From assembly GCA_024639455.1 (NCBI GenBank), contig JAHEIH010000011.1:1-64000 (forward strand): a stretch of DNA of 64,000 bases. The letters are read 5' to 3'. Position numbers and translations under genes: made by a program. Under the pieces are notes generated by a model. It saw only the letters and a list, made by a program, of their open reading frames with translations. It was not told the DNA's origin and did no database searches. This DNA comes from Cellvibrionales bacterium (GTDB lineage: Bacteria > Pseudomonadota > Gammaproteobacteria > Pseudomonadales > JAHEIH01). Each line of letters starts with the position of its first letter. The stretch's first letter is position 1. Below are positions 24,544-33,192 of the stretch, one piece after another.

Positions 24544-24551
24544 TTGGGGCA

Positions 24552-24575
24552 TAAAAAAAGCCTCCGAAGAGGCCT
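24552..24575 (-). terminator. Rho-independent terminator of acs
   Basis: On the minus strand GGCCTC and GAGGC-type arms around TTCG are followed by TTTTTTTA, about 20 bp after the acs stop. Confidence 0.85.
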
Positions 24576-24591
24576 TAACGGGTGCAAGGGG

Positions 24592-26529
24592 TTATTTATT
24601 CATGCGGTTGTCGATCAAGTTGTCGACCACCGAAGGATCGGCCAGGGTTGAGGTATCGCCCAAGCTATCAACTTCGTTGGCAGCGACTTTGCGCAGAATG
24701 CGGCGCATAATCTTGCCCGAACGGGTTTTGGGTAGGCCCGGTGCCCACTGAATCATGTCAGGCTTGGCGATGGGGCCAATTTCTTTGACACACATTTTTA
24801 CCAGTTCGGCGCGCAGTTCTTCGCTTTCCTCCACGCCGTTCATCAACGTGACGTAGGCGTAGATGCCCTGACCTTTAATGTCGTGTGGGTAGCCCACAAC
24901 GGCGGCTTCTGCCACGGCGTCGTGCAATACCAGTGCGCTTTCAATTTCGGCAGTACCCATACGGTGACCGGATACGTTCAATACGTCGTCCACACGACCG
25001 GTGATCCAGTAGTAACCGTCTTCGTCGCGACGTGCACCGTCACCGGTGAAGTAGTAGCCTTTGTAGGTCGAGAAGTAGGTGTCGATCATGCGCTGGTGAT
25101 CGCCGTATACGCTGCGGATCTGGCTGGGCCAAGACGCTTTAATACACAGGTTACCTTCGCAGGCACCTTCCAGAACGTTGCCTTCGTTGTCGACCAGTTC
25201 CAACTGTACGCCGAAGAAGGGTTTACAGGCTGAGCCGGGTTTCAATGCGGTAGCGCCGGGCAGAGGTGTGATCATGTGCGCACCGGTTTCGGTTTGCCAC
25301 CAGGTGTCCACGATGGGGCACTGCTCGTTGCCCACTACGTGGTAGTACCACTCCCATGCTTCGGGGTTGATAGGCTCGCCCACGGTGCCCAACAGGCGCA
25401 GTGATTGGCGTGAGGTCTTGGTGACGAAGTCGTTGCCAGCACCCATCAGTGCGCGAATCGCGGTGGGGGCGGTGTAGAACGTGGCCACGTTGTGCTTGTC
25501 GATCACCTGCCAGCAGCGCGAAGCATCGGGGTAGGTGGGCACGCCTTCAAACATCAGGCTGATGGCGCCGTTGGCCAAGGGGCCGTAAACAATGTACGAG
25601 TGACCGGTGATCCAGCCGATGTCAGCGGTACACCAATACACTTCGCCGTCTTTGTAGTCGAAGGTGTATTTGTGGGTCATCGCCGCCTGTAACAGGTAGC
25701 CACCGGTGGTGTGCAATACGCCTTTTGGCTTACCGGTCGAACCTGAGGTGTACAGGATGAACAGCGGATCTTCGGCATTCATCGGCTCAGCGGGGCAGTT
25801 GTCATCCACGGTTTCGGCGATGTTGTGGTACCACACATCGCGGCCTTCGCTCCACGCGATGTCGCCACCCGTGCGTTCAACCACCAAACAGGTGTGTACA
25901 TTGGGGCACTGTGCCATAGCGATGTCTGCATTGGCCTTCAATGGCACCGCTTTGCCACCGCGCACGCCTTCATCTGCGGTAATGACAATTTGGCAGTCCG
26001 AATCCAGAATACGATCCTTTAACGCTTCGGGCGAGAATCCACCAAACACGATGGAATGCACGGCGCCGATGCGGGTGCAGGCCAGCATGGCATAAGCGGC
26101 TTCAAGAATCATGGGCATATAAATACACACGCGATCGCCGCGTTTAACGCCCCGTGCTTTCAAAATATTGGCGAAATTGCAGACCTTGCTGTAAAGCTCG
26201 TTGTAAGTAATTGAGGTGTCGTCTTCTGGGTCGTCACCTTCCCAGATCAGTGCCACTTGCTCGCCGCGGGTGGCAAGGTGGCGGTCTAAGCAGTTCACCG
26301 AGACGTTGATCTGGCCGTCTTCAAACCAGGCGGCTTGGCCATTCTCAAAATCGTATTCGCATACTTTGGTAAAGGGTTTTTCCCAGCTCAGGAAGGCGTT
26401 GGCTTGTTCTGTCCAGAAACCGTCGGTATCTTCCACCGAGCGCTGGTACATGGCATCGTAGGTGGCTGCATCGATGTGAGTATTGGCCGCAAAGGCAGCG
26501 GGGACGGGGTAGACTTTGACTTCAGACAT
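24592..26529 (-). CDS. acs: Acetyl-CoA synthetase (AMP-forming)
   Basis: The 645-residue enzyme activates acetate to acetyl-CoA through acetyl-AMP in the cytoplasm. ANL-superfamily motifs are complete: [20 protein letters not shown] (P-loop), [18 protein letters not shown] and [20 protein letters not shown]. The C-terminal [15 protein letters not shown] contains the catalytic and regulatory lysine that is acetylated in relatives. It begins [20 protein letters not shown] at 26529, with GGAAAC upstream. A terminator follows. The crp/vfr gene lies about 700 bp away and CRP control of acs is common, but I could not identify a convincing CRP site. Confidence 0.96.
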   Translation of the reverse strand: MSEVKVYPVPAAFAANTHIDAATYDAMYQRSVEDTDGFWTEQANAFLSWEKPFTKVCEYDFENGQAAWFEDGQINVSVNCLDRHLATRGEQVALIWEGDDPEDDTSITYNELYSKVCNFANILKARGVKRGDRVCIYMPMILEAAYAMLACTRIGAVHSIVFGGFSPEALKDRILDSDCQIVITADEGVRGGKAVPLKANADIAMAQCPNVHTCLVVERTGGDIAWSEGRDVWYHNIAETVDDNCPAEPMNAEDPLFILYTSGSTGKPKGVLHTTGGYLLQAAMTHKYTFDYKDGEVYWCTADIGWITGHSYIVYGPLANGAISLMFEGVPTYPDASRCWQVIDKHNVATFYTAPTAIRALMGAGNDFVTKTSRQSLRLLGTVGEPINPEAWEWYYHVVGNEQCPIVDTWWQTETGAHMITPLPGATALKPGSACKPFFGVQLELVDNEGNVLEGACEGNLCIKASWPSQIRSVYGDHQRMIDTYFSTYKGYYFTGDGARRDEDGYYWITGRVDDVLNVSGHRMGTAEIESALVLHDAVAEAAVVGYPHDIKGQGIYAYVTLMNGVEESEELRAELVKMCVKEIGPIAKPDMIQWAPGLPKTRSGKIMRRILRKVAANEVDSLGDTSTLADPSVVDNLIDNRMNK

Positions 26530-26690
26530 GGGCGTTTCCTGTGCTGTATTTTTCGAATGTAGAGCGATAACTCGTTTGCAGCTTAGGATAATAGCCTGTG
26601 TGGCAGGGGGATTCTATAGTCTCTAGACTAAAGTCGTAAGCGAGAAAAGTCAGTATTGGTGCGGCTTTGCGCCGCACCGCGCTAATGTGA

Positions 26691-27104
26691 TTACGCCAGC
26701 TCGACAATCTCGTAGCTGTGGGTCACTTCAACACCGGCATTACCCATGGTGATGGATGCTGAGCAGTATTTCTCTGCGGAAAGCTCCACGGCACGCTTTA
26801 CTTGGGTGTCTTTAATACCGCGACCGGTCACCACAAAGTGCAGGTGAATCTTGGTAAACAGGGCGGGTACGGCGTCAACGCGCTCAGCGCTCAGTTCGCA
26901 GCGGCAGTCCACCACGTTTTGGCGCCCCTTTTGTAGCATGCCCATCACGTCGATGGATGAGCAACCACCCACGCCCAACAACAGCATTTCCATCGGGCGA
27001 ATACCCAGACTGCCTTCGCCGGCACCGTCCATCACAACTGAGTGCATCGAGCCCGATTCGCCCACAAAACGTTTTTCATCTATCCAGCGCACGGTGGCTT
27101 GCAT
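26691..27104 (-). CDS. OsmC/Ohr-family protein
   Basis: This 137-residue OsmC-like protein belongs to a group of thiol peroxidases or thiol-binding proteins. It starts MQATVRWIDEKRFVGESGSM at 27104, where GGGAGA lies upstream; the frame upstream to 27173 is not needed. The fold's first cysteine is in LLGVGGCSSIDVMGML and the second is in SAEKYCSASITMGNAG, so the cysteine pair is present. It is divergent from crp/vfr, an arrangement seen in Pseudomonas. The physiological substrate is not known. Confidence 0.87.
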   Translation of the reverse strand: MQATVRWIDEKRFVGESGSMHSVVMDGAGEGSLGIRPMEMLLLGVGGCSSIDVMGMLQKGRQNVVDCRCELSAERVDAVPALFTKIHLHFVVTGRGIKDTQVKRAVELSAEKYCSASITMGNAGVEVTHSYEIVELA

Positions 27105-27247
27105 AGTGTTCTCCCAATTGGTCAATGTTTCAATGGCGGCTACTGTAGCAAAAAAGGTCGCCCAGTGCTGCACGCATTAGCAGGAAGTTGATTTATACCC
27201 ATTTGTCATCTACATAAAGAGTACTTATTACCAAAATGGAGAAGGAC

Positions 27248-27883
27248 ATGAGCGTCATCGAGAGGGGAATCCCCGGCGCCGAGTTAAAGGAATTTTTTGC
27301 CGCTTGCCACCAACGCAGTTATCCCGCTAAAGCGACTATTATTCATGCGGGCGACGAGGGCGATTCGCTTTATTACATCGTTGACGGCTCGGTCACGGTG
27401 TATGTCGAAGACGATGACGGCCACGAAATCATTGTGTCTTATCTTAACAAGGGGGAGTTCTTCGGAGAAATGGGCTTGTTTGAAGGCCAAGACACCCGCA
27501 GCGCAAATATCCGCGCCAAAACTGCCTGTAAACTGGCAGAAATCAGTTATACCCGCTTCAATCAATTCAGTTTGACGCATCCTGCCGTACTGCTTGAACT
27601 GTGCGCTCAGTTGACCGAACGTCTGCGCCGTACTACCCAAAAAGTCAGCGATCTTGCCTTTGTGGACGTCACCGGCCGCATCGCGTCGACCCTGATCGAT
27701 CTGTGTAAACAACCCGACGCCATGACTCACCCCGATGGGATGCAGATACGTATTACGCGTCAGGAGATTGGTCGCATTGTGGGGTGTTCGCGGGAGATGG
27801 CTGGCAAGGTCCTGAAATCACTCGAAGATCAAGACCTCATCAGCGTTAGCGGCAAGACAATTGTGGTCTTTAATACCCGCTAG
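27248..27883 (+). CDS. crp: CRP/Vfr-type cAMP-responsive regulator
   Basis: This global regulator has an N-terminal cyclic-nucleotide domain and a C-terminal HTH. The cAMP pocket block [20 protein letters not shown] contains the GE and RS contacts. The dimer helix carries [20 protein letters not shown], and the recognition region is [20 protein letters not shown]. Start 27248 ([17 protein letters not shown]) follows GGAGAAGG; the ATG at 27236 is less likely. The placement next to trpC and an osmC-like gene matches Pseudomonas vfr. It may control acs, transport and chemotaxis genes, but binding sites were not identified. Confidence 0.93.
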   Translation: MSVIERGIPGAELKEFFAACHQRSYPAKATIIHAGDEGDSLYYIVDGSVTVYVEDDDGHEIIVSYLNKGEFFGEMGLFEGQDTRSANIRAKTACKLAEISYTRFNQFSLTHPAVLLELCAQLTERLRRTTQKVSDLAFVDVTGRIASTLIDLCKQPDAMTHPDGMQIRITRQEIGRIVGCSREMAGKVLKSLEDQDLISVSGKTIVVFNTR

Positions 27884-28674
27884 AAGAAAAGATCGTGCAG
27901 TTTAGCGCCGGGGTTCTCGGCGCGCATAAACGCTTCGCCCACCAAAAAGGCGTGGACATCGTGGCCGCGCATGGCACCAACGTCATCACTGGTTAAAATA
28001 CCGCTTTCTGTCACCACGATGCGATCGTCCGGAATACTGTCTAGCAAGCTGTAGGTGACATCCAACGACACCTCAAAGGTGTGCAAATTGCGGTTGTTGA
28101 TGCCCACCAGGGGGACCGGCAAACGCAGGGTGCGGTGCAGTTCTTCCTCGTCGTGCACTTCAATCAATACATCCATGCCCAACTCGGTGGCCAGGTGGTA
28201 CATGTCTTCCATGCGGCTTTGTTCGAGTGCAGAGGCAATCAGAAGAATGCAATCAGCGTCCATCGCGCGGGCTTCGTAGACGTGGTAGTCGTTGATCAGG
28301 AAATCTTTGCGGATGACCGGCAGCGAGCACGCTGCACGGGCTTGTTGTAGGTATTCAGTCGCGCCTTGGAAAAACTGCTCATCGGTCAGTACCGACAAAC
28401 AAGCCGCGCCACCCTCTTGGTAACTAGCGGCGATATCGGCCGGCACAAAGTGCTCGCGGATGACACCTTTACTGGGCGAAGCCTTCTTGATTTCAGCGAT
28501 CACACCCGCCTGCCCCGCATCAATTTTGCTACGCAGGGCGTTCACAAAACCGCGGCACTCTGGCTTATCTGCCGAGCGGTCGCGAAGTTCAGCAAGGCTG
28601 ACTTTGCGGCTGTTCACATCGATCTCGAGTTGTTTGTGGTCGAGAATTGTCTTCAGAATGGTGGGTGTGTTCAT
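27880..28674 (-). CDS. trpC: Indole-3-glycerol phosphate synthase
   Basis: The 264-residue TIM-barrel enzyme catalyses the fourth step of tryptophan synthesis, closing the indole ring. Motifs are [19 protein letters not shown] (catalytic lysines), [68 protein letters not shown] and [12 protein letters not shown]. It is last in the trpG-trpD-trpC run and overlaps the trpD stop by four bases (ATGA), so it is translationally coupled. It converges with crp, the two overlapping by four bases. Confidence 0.96.
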   Translation of the reverse strand: MNTPTILKTILDHKQLEIDVNSRKVSLAELRDRSADKPECRGFVNALRSKIDAGQAGVIAEIKKASPSKGVIREHFVPADIAASYQEGGAACLSVLTDEQFFQGATEYLQQARAACSLPVIRKDFLINDYHVYEARAMDADCILLIASALEQSRMEDMYHLATELGMDVLIEVHDEEELHRTLRLPVPLVGINNRNLHTFEVSLDVTYSLLDSIPDDRIVVTESGILTSDDVGAMRGHDVHAFLVGEAFMRAENPGAKLHDLFF

Positions 28675-29693
28675 TGGGCGTATTGGCTTGAAAGTTCGGC
28701 CAGTTCACGCATCTTTTGGAGGGCGCGACCACTGGCTAAGGTTTGTTGGGCGAGGGCGACGCCAGCGGCGAGACTCTCAGCGATATCGGCAGCGTAGAGT
28801 GCTGCACCAGCATTCAAGGCGACTATGTCGGCGGCGGGGCAAACCTCACCGGCCAACACGCGCTCGATTAACGCTAGGCTTTCAGTAGCATTGACTACCA
28901 CTAAGTCATCTAAGCTGTGGCGCTCTATGCCGAAATCTTCGGGGCTTACGGTGTATTCAGAAATGGCGCCGTTGTGAAGTTCAACCACTGTAGAGGGGGC
29001 GGCGATGCTGAGTTCGTCGAGGCCGTCTTGCGAGTGGACAACGAGCACATGCTGGCTACCTAGGCTTTGCAATACTTCAGCCAAGGGGCGGCATAAGGCA
29101 GCATCGTACACGCCGAGTAGTTGGTGTTTTACCCCGGCGGGATTAGTCAGTGGGCCGAGCACGTTGAAAATGGTGCGCACGCTCAATTCACGGCGCGGTC
29201 CAATGGCATATTTCATCGCGCTGTGGTGATTCACCGCGAACATAAATCCCACGCCGACTTGTTCAATACAGGTCGCGACTTGTTCTGAATTCAGTGCCAA
29301 GTTCACGCCGGCGGCTTCCAATAAATCGGCGGCGCCGCTAGAAGAACTGACCGAGCGGTTACCGTGTTTGGCCACGTGGGCACCCGCCGCAGCGGCGACA
29401 AAGGTCGAGGCGGTAGAGACGTTGAAAATGCTAGCACCATCACCACCGGTACCGACGATGTCGACCGCGTTGGGAATGTTGATATGCACCGGCGAGGCCA
29501 ATTCGCGCATCACACTAGCCGCCGCGGCGATCTCGTCGACGCTTTCGCCCTTCATACGCAGAGCGACTAACAAGCCTGCAATTTGTGGGTCGCTCGCACC
29601 GCCAGTCATCACTTGGTGCATCACCGCATGCATGTCTTCGCGGCTTAGGGATTGGCCTTCGAGCAAGACGCCAATAGCTGCTTTGATATCCAT
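28671..29693 (-). CDS. trpD: Anthranilate phosphoribosyltransferase
   Basis: The 340-residue enzyme joins anthranilate to PRPP, the second step of the tryptophan branch. The PRPP loop is [20 protein letters not shown] and the anthranilate region shows [20 protein letters not shown] and [20 protein letters not shown]. Length is standard. It starts at 29693, one base after the trpG stop, and overlaps trpC by four bases. PRPP needed here could come from the PRPP synthetase-like gene elsewhere in the window or from a separate prs. Confidence 0.96.
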   Translation of the reverse strand: MDIKAAIGVLLEGQSLSREDMHAVMHQVMTGGASDPQIAGLLVALRMKGESVDEIAAAASVMRELASPVHINIPNAVDIVGTGGDGASIFNVSTASTFVAAAAGAHVAKHGNRSVSSSSGAADLLEAAGVNLALNSEQVATCIEQVGVGFMFAVNHHSAMKYAIGPRRELSVRTIFNVLGPLTNPAGVKHQLLGVYDAALCRPLAEVLQSLGSQHVLVVHSQDGLDELSIAAPSTVVELHNGAISEYTVSPEDFGIERHSLDDLVVVNATESLALIERVLAGEVCPAADIVALNAGAALYAADIAESLAAGVALAQQTLASGRALQKMRELAELSSQYAQ

Positions 29694-29694
29694 A

Positions 29695-30273
29695 TTAGCC
29701 TCGCAAAAAGTTTTCCAGCAGGTCGTGGCCGTGTTGGGTCAGGATCGATTCCGGGTGGAACTGTACACCGTGAATATCGAGTTCGCGGTGGCGCACACCC
29801 ATGATCTCTTCGATGCTGCCATCGGCATTTTCCGTCCAAGCGGTAACTTCTAAACAATCCGGTAAGCTCTCTTGCTCGATCACCAAACTGTGGTAGCGGG
29901 TGGCGGTAAAAGGATTCGATAGCCCTTTAAACACACTGGTATCGTTGTGAAAAACCGGCGAGGTTTTGCCGTGCATCACTTGCTTGGCGCGAATGATCTT
30001 GCCGCCGAAGGCTTGACCGATGCTCTGGTGACCCAAGCAGATGCCCAATAGGGGAATCTTTCCGGCGAAGTGCTGAATAGCCGCGATCGAGATGCCCGCT
30101 TCGTTGGGGGTGCATGGGCCGGGAGAAACGACAATTTTCTCGGGGGCTAGCGCTTCGATCTGTTCGATGGTGATCTCGTCGTTGCGCACCACTTTGACGT
30201 CGGCGTTAAGCTCACCGAGGTATTGCACCACGTTGTAGGTGAAAGAGTCGTAATTGTCGATCATTAACAGCAT
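29695..30273 (-). CDS. trpG: Anthranilate synthase glutamine amidotransferase component
   Basis: This class I glutamine amidotransferase supplies ammonia to TrpE, which is not in the window. Catalytic Cys is in [18 protein letters not shown] and the His/Glu pair is in [15 protein letters not shown], with the oxyanion block [13 protein letters not shown]. The ATG at 30273 ([20 protein letters not shown]) is chosen over a TTG at 30282. It is first in the trpGDC operon, with a promoter at 30321-30348. In many bacteria the same subunit also serves p-aminobenzoate synthase. Confidence 0.95.
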   Translation of the reverse strand: MLLMIDNYDSFTYNVVQYLGELNADVKVVRNDEITIEQIEALAPEKIVVSPGPCTPNEAGISIAAIQHFAGKIPLLGICLGHQSIGQAFGGKIIRAKQVMHGKTSPVFHNDTSVFKGLSNPFTATRYHSLVIEQESLPDCLEVTAWTENADGSIEEIMGVRHRELDIHGVQFHPESILTQHGHDLLENFLRG

Positions 30274-30320
30274 GGCTGACAAAATCCTTAGAAGCGCAGG
30301 CGCGTTTAACCAAAGCGCGC

Positions 30321-30348
30321 ATCATAGCACAACTTGGCCGGCTGTCAG
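30321..30348 (-). promoter_or_regulatory. Likely sigma-70 promoter of trpGDC
   Basis: On the minus strand CTGACA (30343-30348) and TATGAT (30321-30326) are separated by 16 bp, 50-70 bp upstream of the trpG ATG. No leader peptide with tandem tryptophan codons was seen. Confidence 0.55.
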
Positions 30349-30368
30349 GAGTAATGGAACTATGATTG

Positions 30369-30420
30369 ATGTGGGAGAAATGTCGAATTGTCGCAGTTTG
30401 CAAGCAAACGCCTCCTACAT
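30369..30420 (+). repeat. REP-like element with collapsed hairpin A
   Basis: ATGTGGGAG and CTCCTACAT form the closing stem, and hairpin C (GTTTGCAAGCAAAC) is intact. The hairpin A and B region has shrunk to AAATGTCGAATTGTCGCA. Confidence 0.8.
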
Positions 30421-30436
30421 TATTACGGTTACGCAC

Positions 30437-30498
30437 CTGTGGGAGGCATGTCGGAGACATGGCGAACTGTCGCCGTTTCGTTGAAACGCCTCCCACGG
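30437..30498 (+). repeat. REP-like cloverleaf element, complete
   Basis: The closing stem is CTGTGGGAGG with CCTCCCACGG. Hairpin A is CATGTCGGAGACATG, hairpin B GCGAACTGTCGC and hairpin C CGTTTCGTTGAAACG. Hairpin C differs from other copies in both strands of the stem yet still pairs. It lies about 80 bp upstream of the RAYT gene. Confidence 0.9.
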
Positions 30499-30579
30499 TA
30501 GGCCAAAATCGCCTGCTACACCTCAGGCCAGCGGTCTAAATATCCTCCTTGATACACACTTTAAAGAAGGAGGAAGATT

Positions 30580-31029
30580 ATGAAAACCTACGGCTATTCT
30601 GCCCTTCGCAAAGGTAGAGTTTCACTACTCAATCACATATACCATATCAGTTTTTTTACTCAACAAAGGCGCCCATTTTTCCATGATCTATTTATTGCAC
30701 GATACTTGATCAACGCCATGCAAAGACAATCAAAATACTACCAAACAATATGCTTTGTCGTCATGCCTGATCATGTACATTGGCTATTTCAGCTGACGAC
30801 TACTGAGGTCACCATCAGCGAGATCATTCGCAGAACAAAAACATCTACAAGTAAATACTTCAAAAAGAATTATTCGGGTAGGTTGTGGCAAGAAGGTTTT
30901 TATGACCGAGCGTTAAGAAAAGAGGACGATATCGTCAAAATAGCTAGATATATAATTGCAAACCCAGTTCGTGCAAAGTTAGTTTCGAAAGTTGGTATGA
31001 ACAGTCACTGGGATGCCATCTTTTTTTGA
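30580..31029 (+). CDS. REP-associated tyrosine transposase (RAYT)
   Basis: This 149-residue single-strand HUH-type nuclease is related to IS200/IS605 TnpA. The HUH motif is VVMPDHVHWLFQL (H65, H67) and the likely catalytic tyrosine is Y124 in ARYIIANPVRAKLV. The RAYT family typically mobilises or maintains REP repeats rather than itself forming an insertion sequence. A strong GGAGG precedes the ATG. It sits between complete REP-like elements at 30437 and 31056, both in the same orientation. The gene is noticeably more AT-rich than its neighbours. Confidence 0.92.
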   Translation: MKTYGYSALRKGRVSLLNHIYHISFFTQQRRPFFHDLFIARYLINAMQRQSKYYQTICFVVMPDHVHWLFQLTTTEVTISEIIRRTKTSTSKYFKKNYSGRLWQEGFYDRALRKEDDIVKIARYIIANPVRAKLVSKVGMNSHWDAIFF

Positions 31030-31055
31030 TAGGCGAAGTGTCGCTGATCCACCGC

Positions 31056-31140
31056 CTGTGGGAGGCATGTCGTAGACATGGCGAACTGTCGCCGTTTGCA
31101 AGCAAACGCCTCCCACAGTGGGGCGCAAACGCCTCCTGCA
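31056..31140 (+). repeat. REP-like cloverleaf element, perfect copy, plus a half unit
   Basis: At 31056-31118 the stem CTGTGGGAGG/CCTCCCACAG closes three hairpins: CATGTCGTAGACATG, GCGAACTGTCGC and CGTTTGCAAGCAAACG. Every junction base is paired. A right-half unit (GCAAACGCCTCCTGCA) follows to 31140. It lies 26 bp after the RAYT stop. Confidence 0.92.
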
Positions 31141-31146
31141 TTGGGG

Positions 31147-31890
31147 CTAGACTCTAAATGGATACCCCTTGCGATCGAGGCGGCGCAGAATACCGGGCCA
31201 GGCGATATCTCCCCCCAGCGCTTTGGTGGCTTGTTCGGCCATCTGCTGTGCGCCCGCCAGAATGGGTTCGGGGACTTTGTTGAGCGCGGCGCCGCCGGAT
31301 TGTGCCAACAGTTGAATTTCACAGGCGCGCTGTAAGAAATACATTTGCACAAAGGCGTCAGAGACAGTTTCACCCACGGTTAACAGGCCGTGATTGCGTA
31401 GGATGAAGGCCTTGTTAGTACCTAAATCATCAACTAGGCGGGGCTTTTCTTCGTCACGCAGGGCAACGCCTTCGTAGTCGTGATAGCTTAGGCCAATAAA
31501 CGGCAGCAGTGATTGCTGTGAAATAGGCAGTAGGCCGTCGCTTTGACAAGATACGGCGACCCCGGCGTTGGTATGCAGGTGTAACACGCATTTAGCATCG
31601 TCGCGCGCCTCGTGGATGGCACTGTGAATGGTAAAGCCCGCAGGGTTGATGTCGTAGGGCGAATCGTCTAGTTTATTGCCGTCTAGGTCGATTTTTACCA
31701 GGCTCGAGGCGGTGATTTCGTCGAACATCATGCCGTACGGGTTGATAAGGAAATGCTCTGTGCCTGGAACTTTGGCAGTAATGTGGGTAAATACCAGGTC
31801 GTCCCAGCCGTAATCGGCAACGATGTTATAGCACGCGGCAAGGTCAACGCGAACCTGCCATTCCTCAGCGCTGAAATCTTCTTTAGCCAT
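31147..31890 (-). CDS. Class II aldolase/adducin-family protein
   Basis: The 247-residue protein has the L-fuculose-phosphate-aldolase fold. Metal-binding histidine blocks are CVLHLHTNAGVAVSCQSDG and AFILRNHGLLTVGETVSDA, and the N-terminal part has YGWDDLVFTHITAKVPGTEH. Such proteins may be aldolases, decarboxylases or non-catalytic. The start at 31890 gives MAKEDFSAEEWQVRVDLAAC after GGAGAAA. It stands alone, with a REP cluster at its 3' side. The substrate is not predicted. Confidence 0.85.
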   Translation of the reverse strand: MAKEDFSAEEWQVRVDLAACYNIVADYGWDDLVFTHITAKVPGTEHFLINPYGMMFDEITASSLVKIDLDGNKLDDSPYDINPAGFTIHSAIHEARDDAKCVLHLHTNAGVAVSCQSDGLLPISQQSLLPFIGLSYHDYEGVALRDEEKPRLVDDLGTNKAFILRNHGLLTVGETVSDAFVQMYFLQRACEIQLLAQSGGAALNKVPEPILAGAQQMAEQATKALGGDIAWPGILRRLDRKGYPFRV

Positions 31891-32049
31891 GTTTTTCTCC
31901 TTATTTTGTAGTGGACGAAACTCTATACCTGCCCTGTGATTAGCGTGATATCAAATTGCGCCAGCGGGGATGCTCTCCTGATCGTTTGGTGGGTGTTCAG
32001 CGTGCATGCGAGGGTTTACAATACAGCCCAAATAATGGGTACTCAATAT

Positions 32050-33192
32050 ATGACCGAAGACATCTACAGCGATATTCGCCCCTACTATGACAATGAAGTC
32101 CCCGACGTGATCGAGCGCTTGAGTAACGACAGCGAGTTATGTAAGGTCATTGCACGCTACAAGTTCCCGCGCGCCTGGTGGTTGGTTGTGCCGATTATAG
32201 GCATGGTGTTGCGCCGTCGTTTGGCTCACATTAAATCCGTAGCAGATGTACAGCACTATGTCGCTAAGTACATGGAGCATATGATAAATTACACCACCGA
32301 TGGGCTCAGTGTCAGTGGGTTAGAAAAACTCGACAAACAACAAGCCTATCTGTTTGTAAGTAACCACCGCGATATTGCTATGGACCCGGCGCTAACAAAC
32401 ATGAGTTTGCATCGTCATGGCATGAATACCGTGCGCATCGCCATTGGCGACAATCTGCTGACGAAAAACTTCGTATCGGATCTGATGCGAATCAATAAGA
32501 GCTTCTTAGTGCGTCGTTCAATCAAGGGTAAAGCCCTTTTTCGTGCCTTGAAAACCCTGTCTAGCTATATCAAACACTCTGTCGATACTGGCCACTCGGT
32601 GTGGATCGCCCAGCGCGAAGGCCGCGCAAAAGATGGTCTTGATGCCACTGACCCGACCATTATCAAGATGTTCGATATGGCTCGAGCCAAGGGCGATGAT
32701 TTTGCCGAATATATTCAGAGTTTGCGCATGGTGCCACTGTCGATTGCCTATGAGTGGGATCCCTGTGACATGATGAAGGCTAGCGAGTTGGCAGCCAAAG
32801 CTCAGTCGGGTGCATACAATAAAGCTGAAGGCGAAGACGTCACCAGTATTGCCAAGGGCATTGCCGGCTTCAAAGGGCGTATCCACCTGCATTTTGGTGA
32901 GGTGTTGAATGCGAACTTTGAGAGTGCCGATCAAGTGGCCACCGCGATGGACGATAGCGTGATTGGCCACTATCACTTGTTCCACAGCAATTGGTTGGCC
33001 TACCGCGAACTACATGGAGACGGCGCGGATCATTTATTTAATGGTCAAGTGGTTAGAGCCAAGACCCGCACTGAATTTGAGCGGCGTAAGGCGGCCTGTA
33101 CATCAGAGCAGTTACCGTATTGGTTGGCGCAATACGCCAACCCCGTGGTGGCTCGCTTAGCGCACGATAGCGCACGAGACAGTGCGGCGTGA
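32050..33192 (+). CDS. 1-acyl-glycerol-3-phosphate acyltransferase-like protein
   Basis: The protein has the PlsC-type motif set: block I with NHRDIAMDPALT (HX4D) and a later QREGRAKDG block, together with FGEVLN near the end. This fits transfer of an acyl chain to a glycerolipid or related acceptor at the inner membrane. The start is uncertain; ATG 32050 (MTEDIYSDIRPYYDNEVPD) gives a normal N-terminus, while the frame stays open to about 31936. Its stop overlaps dinG by four bases. The length is greater than that of a simple PlsC, so the acceptor may differ. Confidence 0.8.
   Translation: MTEDIYSDIRPYYDNEVPDVIERLSNDSELCKVIARYKFPRAWWLVVPIIGMVLRRRLAHIKSVADVQHYVAKYMEHMINYTTDGLSVSGLEKLDKQQAYLFVSNHRDIAMDPALTNMSLHRHGMNTVRIAIGDNLLTKNFVSDLMRINKSFLVRRSIKGKALFRALKTLSSYIKHSVDTGHSVWIAQREGRAKDGLDATDPTIIKMFDMARAKGDDFAEYIQSLRMVPLSIAYEWDPCDMMKASELAAKAQSGAYNKAEGEDVTSIAKGIAGFKGRIHLHFGEVLNANFESADQVATAMDDSVIGHYHLFHSNWLAYRELHGDGADHLFNGQVVRAKTRTEFERRKAACTSEQLPYWLAQYANPVVARLAHDSARDSAA

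Noticed and set aside
30369-31140. CRISPR array near the RAYT gene
   Set aside because: The repeats are self-complementary, irregularly spaced and lack uniform spacers or cas genes.
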